Source of the DNA: Euwallacea fornicatus
Lineage: Eukaryota; Arthropoda; Insecta; Coleoptera; Curculionidae
Assembly (NCBI RefSeq): GCF_040115645.1
Contig: NC_089548.1
Span: 496,001 to 560,000 of the forward strand
Reading direction: 5' to 3'
Length of the DNA stretch: 64,000 nucleotides
A program made the position numbers and the translations under genes. The notes under the pieces are model-generated. The model was given only the letters and a program-made list of their open reading frames with translations, made no database searches and was not told the origin of the DNA. Below, piece after piece: positions 1-12,600 of the stretch. Numbering within the stretch: position 1 is the stretch's first letter; each line of letters begins with the position of its first letter.

Positions 1-451
1 ACAACACACCAATGGAAGCGTATTCGTATTAGAAGTGAACATCTATTTTTTAAAATAAAAGATAGCAGAATGTAACGAGAGGTATTCCAACTTTTCAAAA
101 ATGTTGTTAGTTCCTTATTTGACACTTTTTGCAAAATAATTCTGCAATATCGCCAATCGCTACATCAAGTGTCTATGCTTAATACTAACTATTATTTAAT
201 GTTAACGAAACTATGGAGAATTTCCACATTACGACAGTATGACTAAAACATTCAACAAAAAGTATGTACGAAGACACGCAATTAATTTTCAATAGTACAT
301 CATTATTCATTAGTGTTTTCCCACTTTTTTACGTTGTGCTTCGGCAGGTGCTGATTTGGTGTAGAATTTGCTAATTGCAGTTACCATAATTCCTGCTTCG
401 TCTTTAAAAATCATCAATCGATGGCGAAGCCATCACTCATCATCATTTTCC
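1..451. other. Unannotated upstream flank
   Basis: AT-rich sequence upstream of the first takeout-like gene. I see no coding exon, repeat arm or mobile-element terminus here. The 3' part presumably holds the distal promoter of that gene. Confidence 0.5.
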
Positions 452-459
452 TATAAAAG
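452..459 (+). promoter_or_regulatory. TATA box of takeout-like gene A
   Basis: A consensus TATAAAAG lies 62 bp upstream of the preferred start codon at 521. That puts transcription initiation near 480 and leaves a short 5' UTR, so no separate upstream exon is needed. Confidence 0.6.
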
Positions 460-520
460 CTCATTTTGATGCGGGAAAAAAGTTATTTTAATAGTTCGCC
501 GCTTCATGCAAACATTTACC

Positions 521-3500
521 ATGGTCAAGTCCAAAGTGCTATTTGCCGGTTTATTGTTTTTTTTTCTCATTGATGATTTTGGGTATCTCGTCAATTCAGC
601 TATACGTAAGTAACTTACTGTTGTTTTTAATTATGTGTATAAAGTTTCCTCGAAACTCAACCACTCTCAACTTCTCAGATTGCCATATTATTATTCACAA
701 TTAGGATAACTTGTGATTCTTTCATCCATATGTTGTTAAATGTCAATCACAATATCTTTGTGCCGCCGTGAAGATATTACATTTGTGAACATGTTATCAC
801 TCATTTTTTCTGACAGCTGACTACATAAAGGTATGCCACAGAAGCGATCCTAATCTGCCAGCCTGCATAAAAGAGTCTGTGGAAGCATTGAGGCCAGTTC
901 TTCAGAAAGGAATCCCGGAACTAAATGTACCCCCTTTGGATCCCTTCACAATGCCGAAAGTGGTCATTTTTGATGGAGTACAAGTTCCTAATTTGAAGGC
1001 ATCTATGGAAAATTTGGAGGTTACTGGACTAGGAAACTTTGAAGTTTCAAAAGTGAAGTAAGATCGAATTTTTCTCAACGTACAAAAAATACTTTTTAAT
1101 ATGAAGATATATGAAAATATATTATGTTACACTGTCATAAGGAAGCGAAATAAGTTCTTATTCACTATTGATTTAAACGTCTTATTTTAGCTTTTCCAGC
1201 TCCTAAGCAATCCATTATTCACCACAGAATTGGAATTTTCCGAAATTTTCCTTTAATTTAGTGTATGAGAGATTTTTTCTTGCAGATTGGATGTTGACAA
1301 GAAAATTTTTCGTGTAGCTGTGAAAATTCCCTTCTTAGATATGAAAGGTGACTATGATTTTGACTCTAAACTCTTAGGAGCTCAAGTGAAATCTGTTGGA
1401 AACATACACGCTAATGCCAGTAAGTATTAATTTCAATATTCTGTGTCCCCTTTCTCAATTTATGCTACTTCTACAGATTTAGGCAGAATTAAGAGCGTAA
1501 ATCGAATACAAACCGAAAAAAAAACAAAATTAAGATATTGTTCCTATAAACGCTTCTGTGATAACTTGGTAGTTTTCCGGATATTCAATTAAATATACTC
1601 CCAAGCATAAAATTAGGGTCACTTGGTAATTTGCATTTAATGTAATAACTCATAATTTATTCAATATTTTTCCACCTATAACATAATTTATTGACTTTAT
1701 GCGGTTTTTTTGTGATGATTGCTCTAATAAAAGGGTATTTTTCTAGTTGCTACGAAATAATTAAATTAAAGAACATGTATTTATCGCGAGCATGAAAATA
1801 TTTGTAGATCTAAGTACCGAGTATTTCCTACTCTAGTAGTAATAACAATTTGTAGACGACGAGGAATTCTTCGAATCGAGTTTTACATTACAGTCTACAG
1901 AAGAATGTCCCATTTCTGCTACAGCATTTCATGTCATTTTTAGGCACATGTTTCTGCTAGTGTCCCTTTATCTCATCCCAAACCTGCTCTATCGGAATCA
2001 AATCCGGATTTCGAGCAGGCCAGACGAATGGCTTAATTTGGAACTCGTTAAGAAAAGCGATAACCATACGAGCAATGTAGGGCCATGAATTATCATGCAT
2101 AAAAGTTGCGTTCTCCCCATAAATAACCATGAACATTGTCTTCTAAAACCTCTGTCAGGTCCCTGTACGTATTCGGAGTCTCATTTTAGATGAAATCTAA
2201 CTTTGTAGGAGCTCCAAAAAAATTCTTTCCCAAATCCACACTTGGGCATAAATCTCGTCTGGTTGTCGTTTCACTTTTACACATCTCTCGGGGCTCGTAA
2301 GATAAAATTAAGTTTCCTCAGAAAACAATACGCGACTCCAATCCTTTACTGTTCAAAGTAAGTGTTCTTGTGCAAAATTCAATCTAATGTTTACGAGAAA
2401 ACAGAGGCCCCGTAGCTCTTGCTCAAAAGGATAATCCTGAAGCATGAAGTCGCTCCCTAACTACTTACCTAGTCTACTAGCTTTCGTTTATATTTCTCAC
2501 TTCTTGCAGATGAGTTCAAAGGGAAACTGCCCTAGCCATTTTGGTTTTTCAAAGCAATAGACACGAGAAAGCGTTGATTTCTAGTTGTCGTAGCCCTTCC
2601 TTCTTCTGATCCGGGTTTTCGAATGAGCAGCTCAGTTTCTTCATACCGCTGAAGTACTGATTGCACATTATAATATATAGTTTTTATTTTATATTGTCTA
2701 ATTTATAGATAGATTTACTCTGTCCGCGACCATCTTCTATATTCGCCGCTATTTGTGGCGCAACGATAGAATTTAAAAGTATTTTAACGAAATTACAAAA
2801 TAACAATGATAATAAAACCAGTAGTAGAAATTGCAATAGGCAGATAAAAACACAGAATTTAAAAAAAGCCGTTATCGCATTTCAGAAATTTTGGTACGAA
2901 GCCTCTTTTTATTAGAAGACCCCCAGAATTCGCCTATACAAACTTTAAGGAATTTTTCGATTAATCAAATTTTATGCTCGAGAATATATAAGCGTCACAT
3001 ACAGGGTGGACCATAATCGACTCTCAATATGGGCGTCTTGGACACCGTGGAAGATACAGTCGGTAAAATGAAGGCAAAGTTGCGTCTTGATGAGAGGAGT
3101 ACTTTGGCATTTTAATTTTTAACAGTTTTTCAACACCGCCATCAACTTTTTTTTTTCAAATAGGGACCTGACCGTTTTTTTTATAAATTCTATTAGTAAT
3201 TGATACTTGAAAAATAACCATATATCACAATTGCCGATTTGCGATGTCTAAATAAAAAATTATAATTGCCAAGATTTTGAAAATATATTTTAAACGTTCT
3301 GGTTGTTCCTACATTCAAAGAGCATTTTCAAATTAATTTTATGAAGGGAAATAATACTACCGATTAAATACTAAAAACCGATAACTTAATTTTCAAGAAT
3401 TTTTTTTTCTGAAATGAACATAAATAACAAAAATAAATAGAAATAATACTTTTGATCTCGATATCGCAAATCGACGAGTGCGATACATGGTTTTTCTCGA

Positions 3501-4600
3501 ATTATCTATAAATAGCCGTATTCGTAAAAAATCGGTCAACTCCCTATTTAAAAAAAAAATGTATAATAGTATTGAAAAACTGACACGTCATATCTACGAA
3601 AAACTATTTACATGTTATAGCACAGGAAAAGCTGCTCTAAGAAAGCGTTCTCCATTTTCATATTTCTATATAATTTAAAGCAGAAAAAAGCAATTATCGG
3701 CTTTTTTCGAATATCTCCGGAAGTAGTTAGATTTTTTTTAAAAAGGCAAAGTACTCTTCTTATAAAAACACAAATTTGCCTCCATTTAACTTAATCTCTA
3801 TTTTCTACAGTTTCCGAGATCCCTAGGTTCAGAATCGAATATGGGACACCCTATATAATTTTACACTTCCATGTCTTCTAACATGCTTTGTCAAATATCA
3901 AAATTTTGTCATATGTTAGCATGTATGTCTTTAAAATAGCCTTGAAAAATCAAGGCTATTTTATGAAAGCTTTGAAAATGCCATATTACAAAAAAAAAAA
4001 ACTAAAAGCAGCTGCTAAAACCAAACTTACTTTACTAGAGTGACAAAATAACTTTGTTGCACTCAATGGTTAAAAGTTGCATTTCCATTCTAAGTTCGCA
4101 GTCATTTTACCGATCTCGTTAGAAACTCTCCTATACTCAAATCAGTGCGATATAGTGCAGTTTTTCGTACCCGAGTAGAAAAAGTATTAAGTCTACTAAT
4201 TACTGGCCCTTTTTATAGCTGACATTGAAGGGCAAGCTGTGATGCAGGGAAGTGTAGACGAGAAGAATCGACTACAGTTTGATTCTATTGTTTGTAGGCT
4301 AAAGATTGGCGATTTCAGTGCTAATATGGATAACGTTCTCAATGAGGACTCTGTCTTAAGTAAGTCCTCCAAATATCACATAAACATTTAATGTTCCAAT
4401 ATCAGCTTCCTGTTTAATGTTACATAAATGAACACTTCTTTTCAGAACAAGCTGTGATACAACTTCTCAATAACTCCGACAAACAGCAACTCATTTTAAT
4501 GGCTGCACCTTACATAGAAAAGCGATGTTCTGAGGTGCTGATGAAGACAAGCAACAAAATTTTGCAAAATTTCGATTATGACGAACTATTTCCTGCTTAA
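521..4600 (+). CDS. Takeout-like (JHBP-domain) secreted protein, gene A
   Basis: Five exons: 521-605, 817-1057, 1286-1419, 4219-4359 and 4446-4600, all with GT-AG junctions, giving 756 nt and 251 residues. Residues 1-27 form a hydrophobic signal peptide. The mature protein opens with two cysteines 11 residues apart (VCHRSDPNLPAC), the N-terminal disulfide pair of the takeout/JHBP family, followed by the family block KGIPELNVPPLDP. The C-terminus is NFDYDELFPA, a usual family ending. Family members are tubular carriers of hydrophobic ligands such as juvenile hormone, acting outside the cell; the ligand cannot be told from sequence. An in-frame ATG at 506 would add five residues, but 521 has the better context (accATGg). 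Intron 3 (2.8 kb) holds a Tc1 remnant and a foldback element. Confidence 0.93.
1920..2660 (-). pseudogene. Tc1-like transposase remnant
   Basis: On the - strand, broken frames still encode a Tc1-type C-terminus: WPARNPDLIPIEQVWDEIKGH, then a stop, preceded by FMHDNSWPYIAR, which corresponds to the second catalytic Asp motif. Upstream fragments carry the helix-turn-helix-like part (ETELLIRKPGSEEGRATTTRN). Many stops and frameshifts make it dead. I could not place terminal inverted repeats. It lies in intron 3 of takeout-like gene A. Confidence 0.75.
3000..3856. mobile_element. Non-autonomous foldback element in gene A intron 3
   Basis: It begins TACAGGGTGGACC and ends GGGACACCCTATATA. The two ends are diverged inverted repeats of about 115 bp; matching stretches include GGCAAAGT and AGAGTACTTTG at corresponding positions. 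The interior has no transposase. A short reading frame inside it looks fortuitous. It belongs to the TACAGGGTG-ended group that recurs across the window. Confidence 0.7.
3932..3963. repeat. Short perfect hairpin
   Basis: A 14-bp stem (TAAAATAGCCTTGA and its exact complement) is separated by a 4-nt AAAA loop. It lies in intron 3 of gene A, just beyond the foldback element at 3000-3856. It could be the relic of a small foldback element; no function can be assigned. Confidence 0.5.
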
Positions 4601-4695
4601 TTCTTTATCATAAACATATATTCTTTGTTTGTGTCTAATGTTAATGAAACCAACATGTTTAATTTGCTGGAAATGGTATAAATTAAAATGATAAT

Positions 4696-4701
4696 AATAA
4701 A
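4696..4701 (+). other. Polyadenylation signal of gene A
   Basis: AATAAA lies 96 bp after the stop codon of takeout-like gene A. The outer boundary of the next foldback element (4735) follows almost at once. Confidence 0.6.
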
Positions 4702-5086
4702 CAATAGTTACAATTTTTTTTCAATATTAGTTCTACGGTATGTTCTCGGATAGATGAATCGACTCTTGTAAGTGGTAAAAAAAATCGATTTAAATTTTTG
4801 AGGTTCAACCGTGCTTGGTTTAAGACTAATTTCTAACATAATTTCACTTTTAGAAAATCAAGTACGTTTTGAAAATTTTCAAAAAACGTTAAAGTGTCTT
4901 TTCTGTGGCAAATACGACACAATGTTATTAAGAAAAGTTGTTTAAAATTGCGGCCCAAACCCATAAATTAAATTTGAAAGTCCTCTGCTAACTTTAATCT
5001 CTCATCCTTTGTTGTACTTCTCAAATCAAAAGGCTCTATTTCTACCAATTTTTGATTTATTAAAATGAAAAATTATCATCTATTAC

Positions 5087-5780
5087 TATACGGGGTATTT
5101 CCTAAGTACGGTACATAACTTCGGGAGCGTATTCTACAACTAAAATAAAGGTAATTTTGTTATATAAACTATATCCCAAAAATGCTTCGTTGCGGAAATA
5201 CAGGGTGTGAAAATTTCATTAAAAAATTGCAATTTTTTAAATATTTCCGAAACTACTTGAGACATTTTAATGAAATTTTGTAGGGTTTGAGAGTTAGCAA
5301 CGGTGCGTATTTTACACTAAAAACAATGACTGTTGTGTAATCACAAAAATGTGGTACGCCACTGTTCTTTTCCAATATTTTGTTCCTTTTTTAATTATGT
5401 GTTCGATTTGGAAGAAAAAAGGTCTCTTAACTTTTTTTCGTAGGATGCACCGTTTTCGAGTAAATAAATAAAAAACATTGTAGCTAAATTTTTTCATTCA
5501 TTTTTATTATTCTTAAGAGAAGAAATACTTATATGAAGATATGAATTGTTTTGTTGTTTTGCACCGTTACTAACTCTCAAACCATTTAAAATTTCATGAA
5601 AATGTCTCAAGTAGTTTCGGAAATATTAAAAAAATTGCAATTTTTTAAAGAAATTTTCACACCCTGTATTTCCGCAACGAAGCATTTTTGGGATATAGTT
5701 TATATAACAAAATTACCTTTATTTTAGCTGTAGAATACGCTCTCGAAGTTCTATACCGTACTTAGGAAACACCCTGTATA
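5087..5780. mobile_element. Foldback element with arms of about 215 bp
   Basis: It starts TATACGGGGTATTTCCTAAG and ends with the complement, GGAAACACCCTGTATA. The arms run about 215 bp each with few differences. They share internal blocks such as ATATCCCAAAAATGCTTCG and a second, internal TACAGGGTGTGAAAATTTC motif. The centre codes for nothing recognisable. Confidence 0.8.
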
Positions 5781-5829
5781 TTAGATAAATTAAAAAATAC
5801 ATAACTGCAAATTAAACTTAAAGCTGCAC

Positions 5830-6060
5830 TAAATATCCTCCTCAATTTACACATTTTTCAATACGGTATAGGAATTCTTTAATACCTGGTTGTACATGTT
5901 CTTTAGAAAATAATCAATTTGCATTGGTTAACCTACCCTTAATATTTCTGCAACATTTGGAATGTATTTTTCGTAAATTATATATTTCATTCTTGCCTGA
6001 ACAAAAAAATCTATTATCGTAAGGTCTGGAGTTACAGCCCGGATGTCCGGTCCATTCTCC
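5830..6060 (-). pseudogene. DDE transposase C-terminal fragment
   Basis: Read on the - strand, broken frames give TPDLTIIDFFVQARMKYIIY, matching the SPDLTPLDFFLWG...Y block around the third catalytic Asp of Tc1/mariner-type transposases. It lies in the loop of the old 4735-8850 element, so it is probably that element's decayed transposase. Confidence 0.5.
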
Positions 6061-6376
6061 CAAACCAATTTTCACCAAATTAGCCATTTAATCAAAAACA
6101 GTTTAATAAGAGATTATAACTTTTTAAATTTATCTAATAATAATAATTTAGCATTTTAATAAAAGAAAAATTGGTATGTAATTTTTTTGATTTGGGAAAT
6201 ACAAGAAAATGTGAGGAAGCAAAATTGGCCTAAGGCTTTCAAATTTGGTGTGCCAGCTTAGATTCCGATATTAAACAACTTTTCCTAATAACATTTTGTC
6301 GTATTTGACCTGGAAAAGACACTTTACAGGAAAATAGGTTTTTTTGACAATTTCGAAGACACATTTAATTTAAATA

Positions 6377-7153
6377 CAGGCAGGCGTACCACAAGGTAGT
6401 GTTTTAGGGTCAGTCCTTCACCCGTTAGACACTAGCGATTTGCCTACATTCAATGAAAATGCTGTAGTTGCTATATTTGCAGACGACACTGCAATTTTGG
6501 CCGCGGGATGCAGCAACAATATTACGATTGAAAAGTTACAAAATGCCTTAACCGAAATCCAACGATGGACAATAAAATGGCGTATCAAGTTGAACGAAAA
6601 CAAATCAATACATATTGATTTTACTAACAAACGAATCGAACATAAGCCAATATACATAAACCAACAAGTTGTCCCGTATGTGAATACAGCTAAATATCTT
6701 GGCATAACCCTCGATGCTACAATCAGGTGGCAATCACATGTCAAGAAAAAATGTGAAGAGCTTAAATCAAAGTACAGCAAAATGTACTGGTTACTGGGTA
6801 GACAATCACCCCTGTCAGTGTATAATAAGCTTTTGCTATATCAACAAGTCCTCAAGCCGGTGTGGACTTATGGTAGTCAACTTTGAGGTTGCGCCAGTCA
6901 AAGTAATAGAAATATGAAACAAAGATTCCAAAATAAAGCGCTGCGAGGTATTGTTGATGTTCCGTGGTACATTCGCAATGACAACCTGCATAAGGACTTG
7001 GAAGTGGAACTTGTCGACAAAGTAATCAAAGAGCATGCCCAGCAACATGAACAGCGGCTCCACCAGCACATCAACATTGAGGCTCTCCAACTCCTGAATA
7101 GTGATGGACTGATTAGAAATTTGAAAAGAGTGAAACCATCCGAGCTAGTATAG
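6377..7153 (+). pseudogene. Jockey-like non-LTR reverse transcriptase, 5'-truncated
   Basis: One continuous frame encodes AGVPQGSVLG, then the RT catalytic motif as FADDTA, then AKYLGITLD, then the C-terminal block ALRGIVDVPWYIRN. This order is that of Jockey-clade LINEs. The only break is an in-frame TGA at 6884-6886, where the family normally has Trp (TGG), followed at once by GCASQSN. The N-terminal RT part and any endonuclease are missing, as in a 5'-truncated LINE copy. An A-rich 3' region runs to about 7320, where the next foldback element begins. Confidence 0.85.
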
Positions 7154-7322
7154 ACACAGTGCACACCAAGAGAGTGCGAAACATTACTGACAGGATCAAA
7201 GTGACTATTTGTGGATTGGTGCTTTGTTTTTTCAATCGTAGCAAATTAGGTCAGAGACAAATGGCTTATTAGTGTTCATTTACTAGATCGCTGTGTAAAT
7301 TCGAAATAAAATAAAAATATAT

Positions 7323-8735
7323 ATACAGGGTGGGCCGCGAGTAACGCCTCGGAATTTCATAACAAATTCAAGAGATTATTTAACTGTTTCTTTTTTGAGG
7401 TGTATACAGACTAACTAGAGCTACATTTTAAAATTATTTTCAAAGTGTACAGAGTGTTCCAAACACATGTAATTGATTAAAGTTGCATTTTTTTAAATGG
7501 GATCCCCTGTATATTATATAATTTTTGAACTTGACCATTAAAATAAAATTAAGTTGTATTAAGGTTTATGGTATCTAACTCTAGCAGTTTTTGAAATAAT
7601 TCAGTTTTTGTCAAGATGCAAGATAATTTTCAACACCCAATCTCTCATCCCATATTTAAGTTTTTAAATCAAAATTTTAATAGGAAGTCATCAAGGGACC
7701 AAATTTTGTACTGTAAGTTTCAAAAAGTCGGTGAATTGTACAGAGTGTTCTAAAAATAGCGCCAAATTCGTTCCACTTTTAACTGTTAATAACTTTTTTA
7801 ATTTAAATGGGACACCCGGTTGTGTTACTGTTAGATGCCGAATTTACTTATCTATCGAATATCATTAGGATTCCCTATACCTAGCTCTACTCATTTTCGC
7901 TAAAAACATACATTTTCATAAAAATATCTAAATCCCCAATTTTAAAATTATGCCATATGAAATTACTAAAATATCTATGCAATTTAATTATTTACTTACG
8001 TATATTTGTATATTACAATTTTAACAATATTAACAAAAAGCATAAAAACTAAGTATAATTTAAAAAAATTATATCAGGTGTTCTACATAATGACCATTTT
8101 CTTCTATGCATATTTTGATTCTTTCTTCAAAAGATTTTTCGACATTTTTTAGCATTTGTGGCGTAATAGAGGTAAAAATATTTCTAATTCTTATTTTTAT
8201 ATCAGTCGTGGTAGAAGGAATCTTATAAATTTTATTTTTTACATACCCCCATAAAAAATAATCCATGGGGGTAAGGTCAGGTGATCTAGCTTTTTAGATT
8301 TTTAAAACACCCCGTACAATTTGTCGACTTTTTGAAACTTACAGTACAAAATTTGGTCCCTTGATGACTTCCTACTAAAATTTAGATTTAAAAACTTAAA
8401 TATGGGATGAGAGATAGGTGTTAAAAATTATCTTGCATTTTGGCAAAAACTGAATTATTTCAAAAACTGCTAGAGTTAGATACCATAAACCTTAATACAA
8501 CTTAATTTTATTTTAATGGTCGAGTTCAAAAATTATATAATATACAGGGAATTCCATTTAAAAAAATGCAACTTTAATCAATTACATGTGTTTGGGACAC
8601 TCTGTATACTTTGAAAATAATTTTAAAATGTAGCTCTAGTTAGTCTGTATACACCTCAAAAAAGAAACAGTTAAAAAAACTCTTGGCTTTGTCATGAAAT
8701 TCCGAGGCGTTACTCGTGGTCGACCCTGTATTTAA
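7323..8735. mobile_element. Foldback element with arms of about 430 bp
   Basis: It starts TATACAGGGTGGGCC and ends GGTCGACCCTGTATTT. The arms run inward for about 430 bp, with matches such as GTAACGCC near the tip and GGTCCCTTGATGACTTCCTA at the inner edge. The centre keeps a transposase C-terminus on the - strand (8069-8300). The arms also contain a second TACAG motif and a GGGATCCCCTGTATATT block that reappears, modified, in the element at 23382-24121, so the two are related. Confidence 0.85.
8069..8300 (-). pseudogene. DDE transposase C-terminus inside a foldback element
   Basis: Encodes ARSPDLTPMDYFLWGYVKNK, then ITPQMLKNVEKSFEERI, ending ENGHYVEHLI and a stop. This is the region from the third catalytic Asp to the C-terminus of the transposase group also seen intact at 43854-44965. 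The N-terminal two thirds have been replaced by the inverted arms, so it cannot be active. Confidence 0.8.
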
Positions 8736-9653
8736 TTTTCTAAAGCAGGGCCGAACCCGAAAAAAAATGAAAAAGAATGAAATGAAAATTTAAATCGAAA
8801 ATTTTTTACTTTTTACAAGAGTTGATTCACTTATTCAGGGACTCGCGGTATATTGGATAGATGCTTTTACTCAACGTTTAAAAATTTTATTAATTCACAA
8901 TTAATTAATGTAATATAAGCATTAATGCATTACGGCAGAGTCAATTAAATTGGAAAGTATGATACAGGGTACACATTTAATACTTAATAGTGATCGACTT
9001 AATTGAAATAACATCACGAACGTTTCAAAATGGCTATTTAATGGGTTGTACCTAAACGTTGGTTGAAATTCGATATATTTAACAGGAAGCTCAGTAACCG
9101 TGACCGATATTCAAGAAATGACATAGCAAAACACTGTTTGCAGTGGACATTCTAATTGCTGAAATTTGCAAAACTTTACATCTTCAAAGGGGGCTTTAGC
9201 CTCCCCACACAAATCGATAAAACTGCTTTACTGTTCGTAGATATACCCATTAAAAATAAAGTTTCATAAATACCAATTATTTATTCCCCATGCACGGAGG
9301 ATAGTTGCTTGACCAGAATATTCAAATAGTTTAGCGACACATGCACATATATTCCTCATTAAGAACGTTACCATGCTTTTACGCATTGTTCATAAACAAT
9401 TAAATATATTTGTGTATCATTTTCAATATCATTTTCAAGGATTTGTCATTTGTGCACCCTGCGTGAATTATTTTCGCTTCACCAAGAGCAGAAAACTTTA
9501 AAGTGATTGTTATCTCCGTTGTTATGTAGTAGCGTAAAGTGTAGGGGTCGAACTTTTGCTTAAAATAATTAGAATTTTTGGAAGGTTTCCTTCAGCTATT
9601 GCACAACATTTTTACTAGTCTCCTGTATGTCTTGCTCAGTTGTGTTGTTAGAT

Positions 9654-12600
9654 ATGACTGCTGTAAATGTGATGTTTCTTCTGCAGATTGTGTTGCTGAT
9701 TTCTGTTACGACTGCGGAAATACGTAAGTACCAATTATACCAATATAGTTCAACAAATATTATTGGCCAAAATGACGAAAACTTGTAATACATAACTACA
9801 GGGTCGTCGTTTAAAAACGAAACATGTGTAGTTGTAAACAGCTAAGAAGATTTATGAAAGAACGCTCGGACGCATAAAACCAATTTTGTGAGGTGGAAAT
9901 ACTTTAGGATAATTTCGACTCGCCGATCTGCAACCCCTTAAGAGGGAGGATGGTTAACTGGAAAAATCTAAAACGAAAGAGGGAGTGGAGTGACCCCTCA
10001 TATTGAAAGTAATTTAATATATTTTATAACCTTCGAGTTTTATGACTCTTCAGTCAACACAGCCAAGATCGCGGCTTTCCAAAGATGGCTAAATTCAGTG
10101 ATTTACGTTCAGTTGTATTACCTGTTTTACTTTACTGTGGTAAGAAAAAACATTCGGGTCAAAGTATAATAATGCAGTAGAAAACAACAAGTTTTTTACG
10201 CAATTTTGGGCATGCGTAATAAAAATATCAGACTGAGATTACGTTTTACATTTTATAAATGAAAGTAAACTTACTACAAGTTAACGGAGTAAATGTTGGA
10301 AATGTCCATCTCCGACGTCCATGCAATAGAAAATATTTTGTTTAAACCGACTTTGAACATTTTGAGGCATCTGTGGGGTGATTTGAATACGTTCCTTAAT
10401 AATCTATTGACATAAATTGTCCAAAAATGGTTTTCGGTGACAGATTCTACTTTTTAAATGGCTCCATAAAAATAAATCGAATGGACTTAAGTCTGGAGAA
10501 CGGGGAGGCTACTCCATGGACCGTATCGTTCCAATCCATTGCCCAGAAACCGTTTGCTCTAAATACTGATACACAATCTATTTGGTAATGAGGTACTACA
10601 CTGTCTTGCTGGAATATCAAATGGTTTTCCACTAATTGTTGAAAATGCCGAATAAATGGTATTTTTCAATAACTCAAAATACATTTTCCCGGTAAAATTC
10701 CCAGGTTAAAAATATTTGCCTATCAGACAGTGACCAAATAATCCAAATATTCAACTTTTGCAGATAATGTAGTATATGATCCTCGTGAATCAATGCAGGG
10801 TTGTCATCGGATCAGTAACGGTAGTTGTGCCGATTCACAGTACCGTTCAGGAATGCTTCCCAGAAACATACTCGTGCATGAAAAAGGAACTGCTAATCAT
10901 ATAGAATTCATTTTGACGTGCTTTCGCAAAATTGCAGCGCCTATCAAAACCGACCTCATTAAATTCTGACAGTAGATGTGTTTTTTACGGATGAAATTTG
11001 TATATTTTTTTAAATTGTTTGAATGCTTCTATGCTTGATACCAGATACCACCTCTACCTTTCTTTTACTTAATATAGGGTCATGAAGAAAATGTTAGAAA
11101 ATCGTCACCTCAGTAGCCTCATTTACTACCACGTTTTCGGTTTGATGCTTTTAGTTGCCTACCGACCCAGTTTTTCTCACTTTTCCACTAACTCTACGAC
11201 CTATTTTCAAGTAACGTGACAGTGATGGTCTTGATATAATTCATGGAAGATTTGGGTCGTTTCATTAATATTATCATAGTTTTCAAATAAAAAGGAAATT
11301 ATTTACCCTTTTGGACAATTAAGTATATAGTAACTATTAAATTACTCTAAATTCTCGTCGGAATTAGCCCAAAACGTTTCCCCCTCAGAAGTAAGTTTTA
11401 CGTGTCCGAGCGTTTTTTTTTCATAAATTCTCTTAGCTGTTCAGAATTGCATGTGTTTCATTTTCAGACGACCACCCTGTATAATAAAATTGATCGCTCG
11501 ATATGTTCCTGAAAAATTGTGGTATCTTTCTCTTGATGGTTGCCTAGGGTACTTTGAATATTCTGCATGAAACTGATTTACAATTTCTAATTCATAAATG
11601 CAAAACGACAGGGAAAGTTCTTTCTAGCTAGATATAAAAAAAGTTTAATGGCCAAACAGAGAGGATTTTGCGTAGCTGTATGTAAAACCAATCTCATTTT
11701 TTTTTCGTGGCTTATGTAAAAAAAATTATGATTTATTTAATAAGCAATTATTTCATATTTCAGCTTCTTACATAAAAGTGTGCAGGAGAAACGATCCAAA
11801 TCTCGCTCAGTGTATTATTAATTCCATCGAGTACTTGAGGCCGAAGCTGAAAGAAGGAATACCAGAGCTCAATGTACCATCTATAGAACCACTGCCATTA
11901 AATGAAATTAAGCTTAGAAGTGGACCTAATCAAGCGCGGATCAATGCCAACATCACGAACTTATTGGTTCATGGACCTTCAGATTTTAAAATTATCGATT
12001 TGAAGTAAGTTTATCTGCATAATCTAGGTACTGTTTTGTAATCCTTCCAGGCACCTTACGTGTCTCAAAGTCATAAATAATCGAGAATAATCCTATTCTC
12101 CGTCTTACACAAGGTTGTTTAAAATAGAAATTCATTTTCATTTATTGATAAAGAAGCATAGTTCATTATTCGAAATATATTCTACATAGGACGGATCTTC
12201 AGAAGACCCGATTTGTGGCCCAATTCACTATACCAAACCTACACTTTGAAGGAGACTATGACATTGATATGAATATACTATTTTTGAAATACCAAGGAAA
12301 AGGGCCTATCCGAGGAAATTTTAGTAAGAATTTTAAAATGTTTTGATCACTAAATTGTTTCTAATCTAAATATCTGCTTTTAGCGAACTATGTGTTCAAC
12401 TGCATATTTAAGGGCGACAAAATTCAACGAGACAACGACACTTACATTCAGTTCAGAAAATTTTCTCTTAAGTTATTCACTGGAAAAAGCTATCTTTATC
12501 TAGGGAACTTATTTGGAAATAATGGTGCAGTTCTATCAGAAGCAACAAATGCTTTCATTCGAGAAAACACTGACCTCTTTATAGAAGAGATAAAGCCCGT

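Larger units (their letters stand above)
4735..8850. mobile_element. Old foldback element filled by later insertions
   Basis: Left arm 4735-5086 (starting TACGGTATG) is the diverged inverted counterpart of two separated blocks on the right, about 6125-6370 and 8736-8850. Matching stretches include CAACTCTTGTAA near the outer edge, and AAAGTGTCTTTT with AAATACGACA further in. The right arm is split because a Jockey-like fragment (6377-7322) and another foldback element (7323-8735) went in. A third foldback element (5087-5780) sits at the inner edge of the left arm. A transposase fragment remains at 5830-6060. This nest fills most of the space between takeout-like genes A and B. Confidence 0.7.

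Noticed and set aside
506..521. In-frame upstream ATG for takeout-like gene A
   Set aside because: It would only add five residues before the signal peptide; the ATG at 521 has the better context. Cannot be settled without a transcript.
6836..7164. Minus-strand open frames over the Jockey-like fragment
   Set aside because: Shadows of the + strand reverse transcriptase frame, which has the recognisable motifs.
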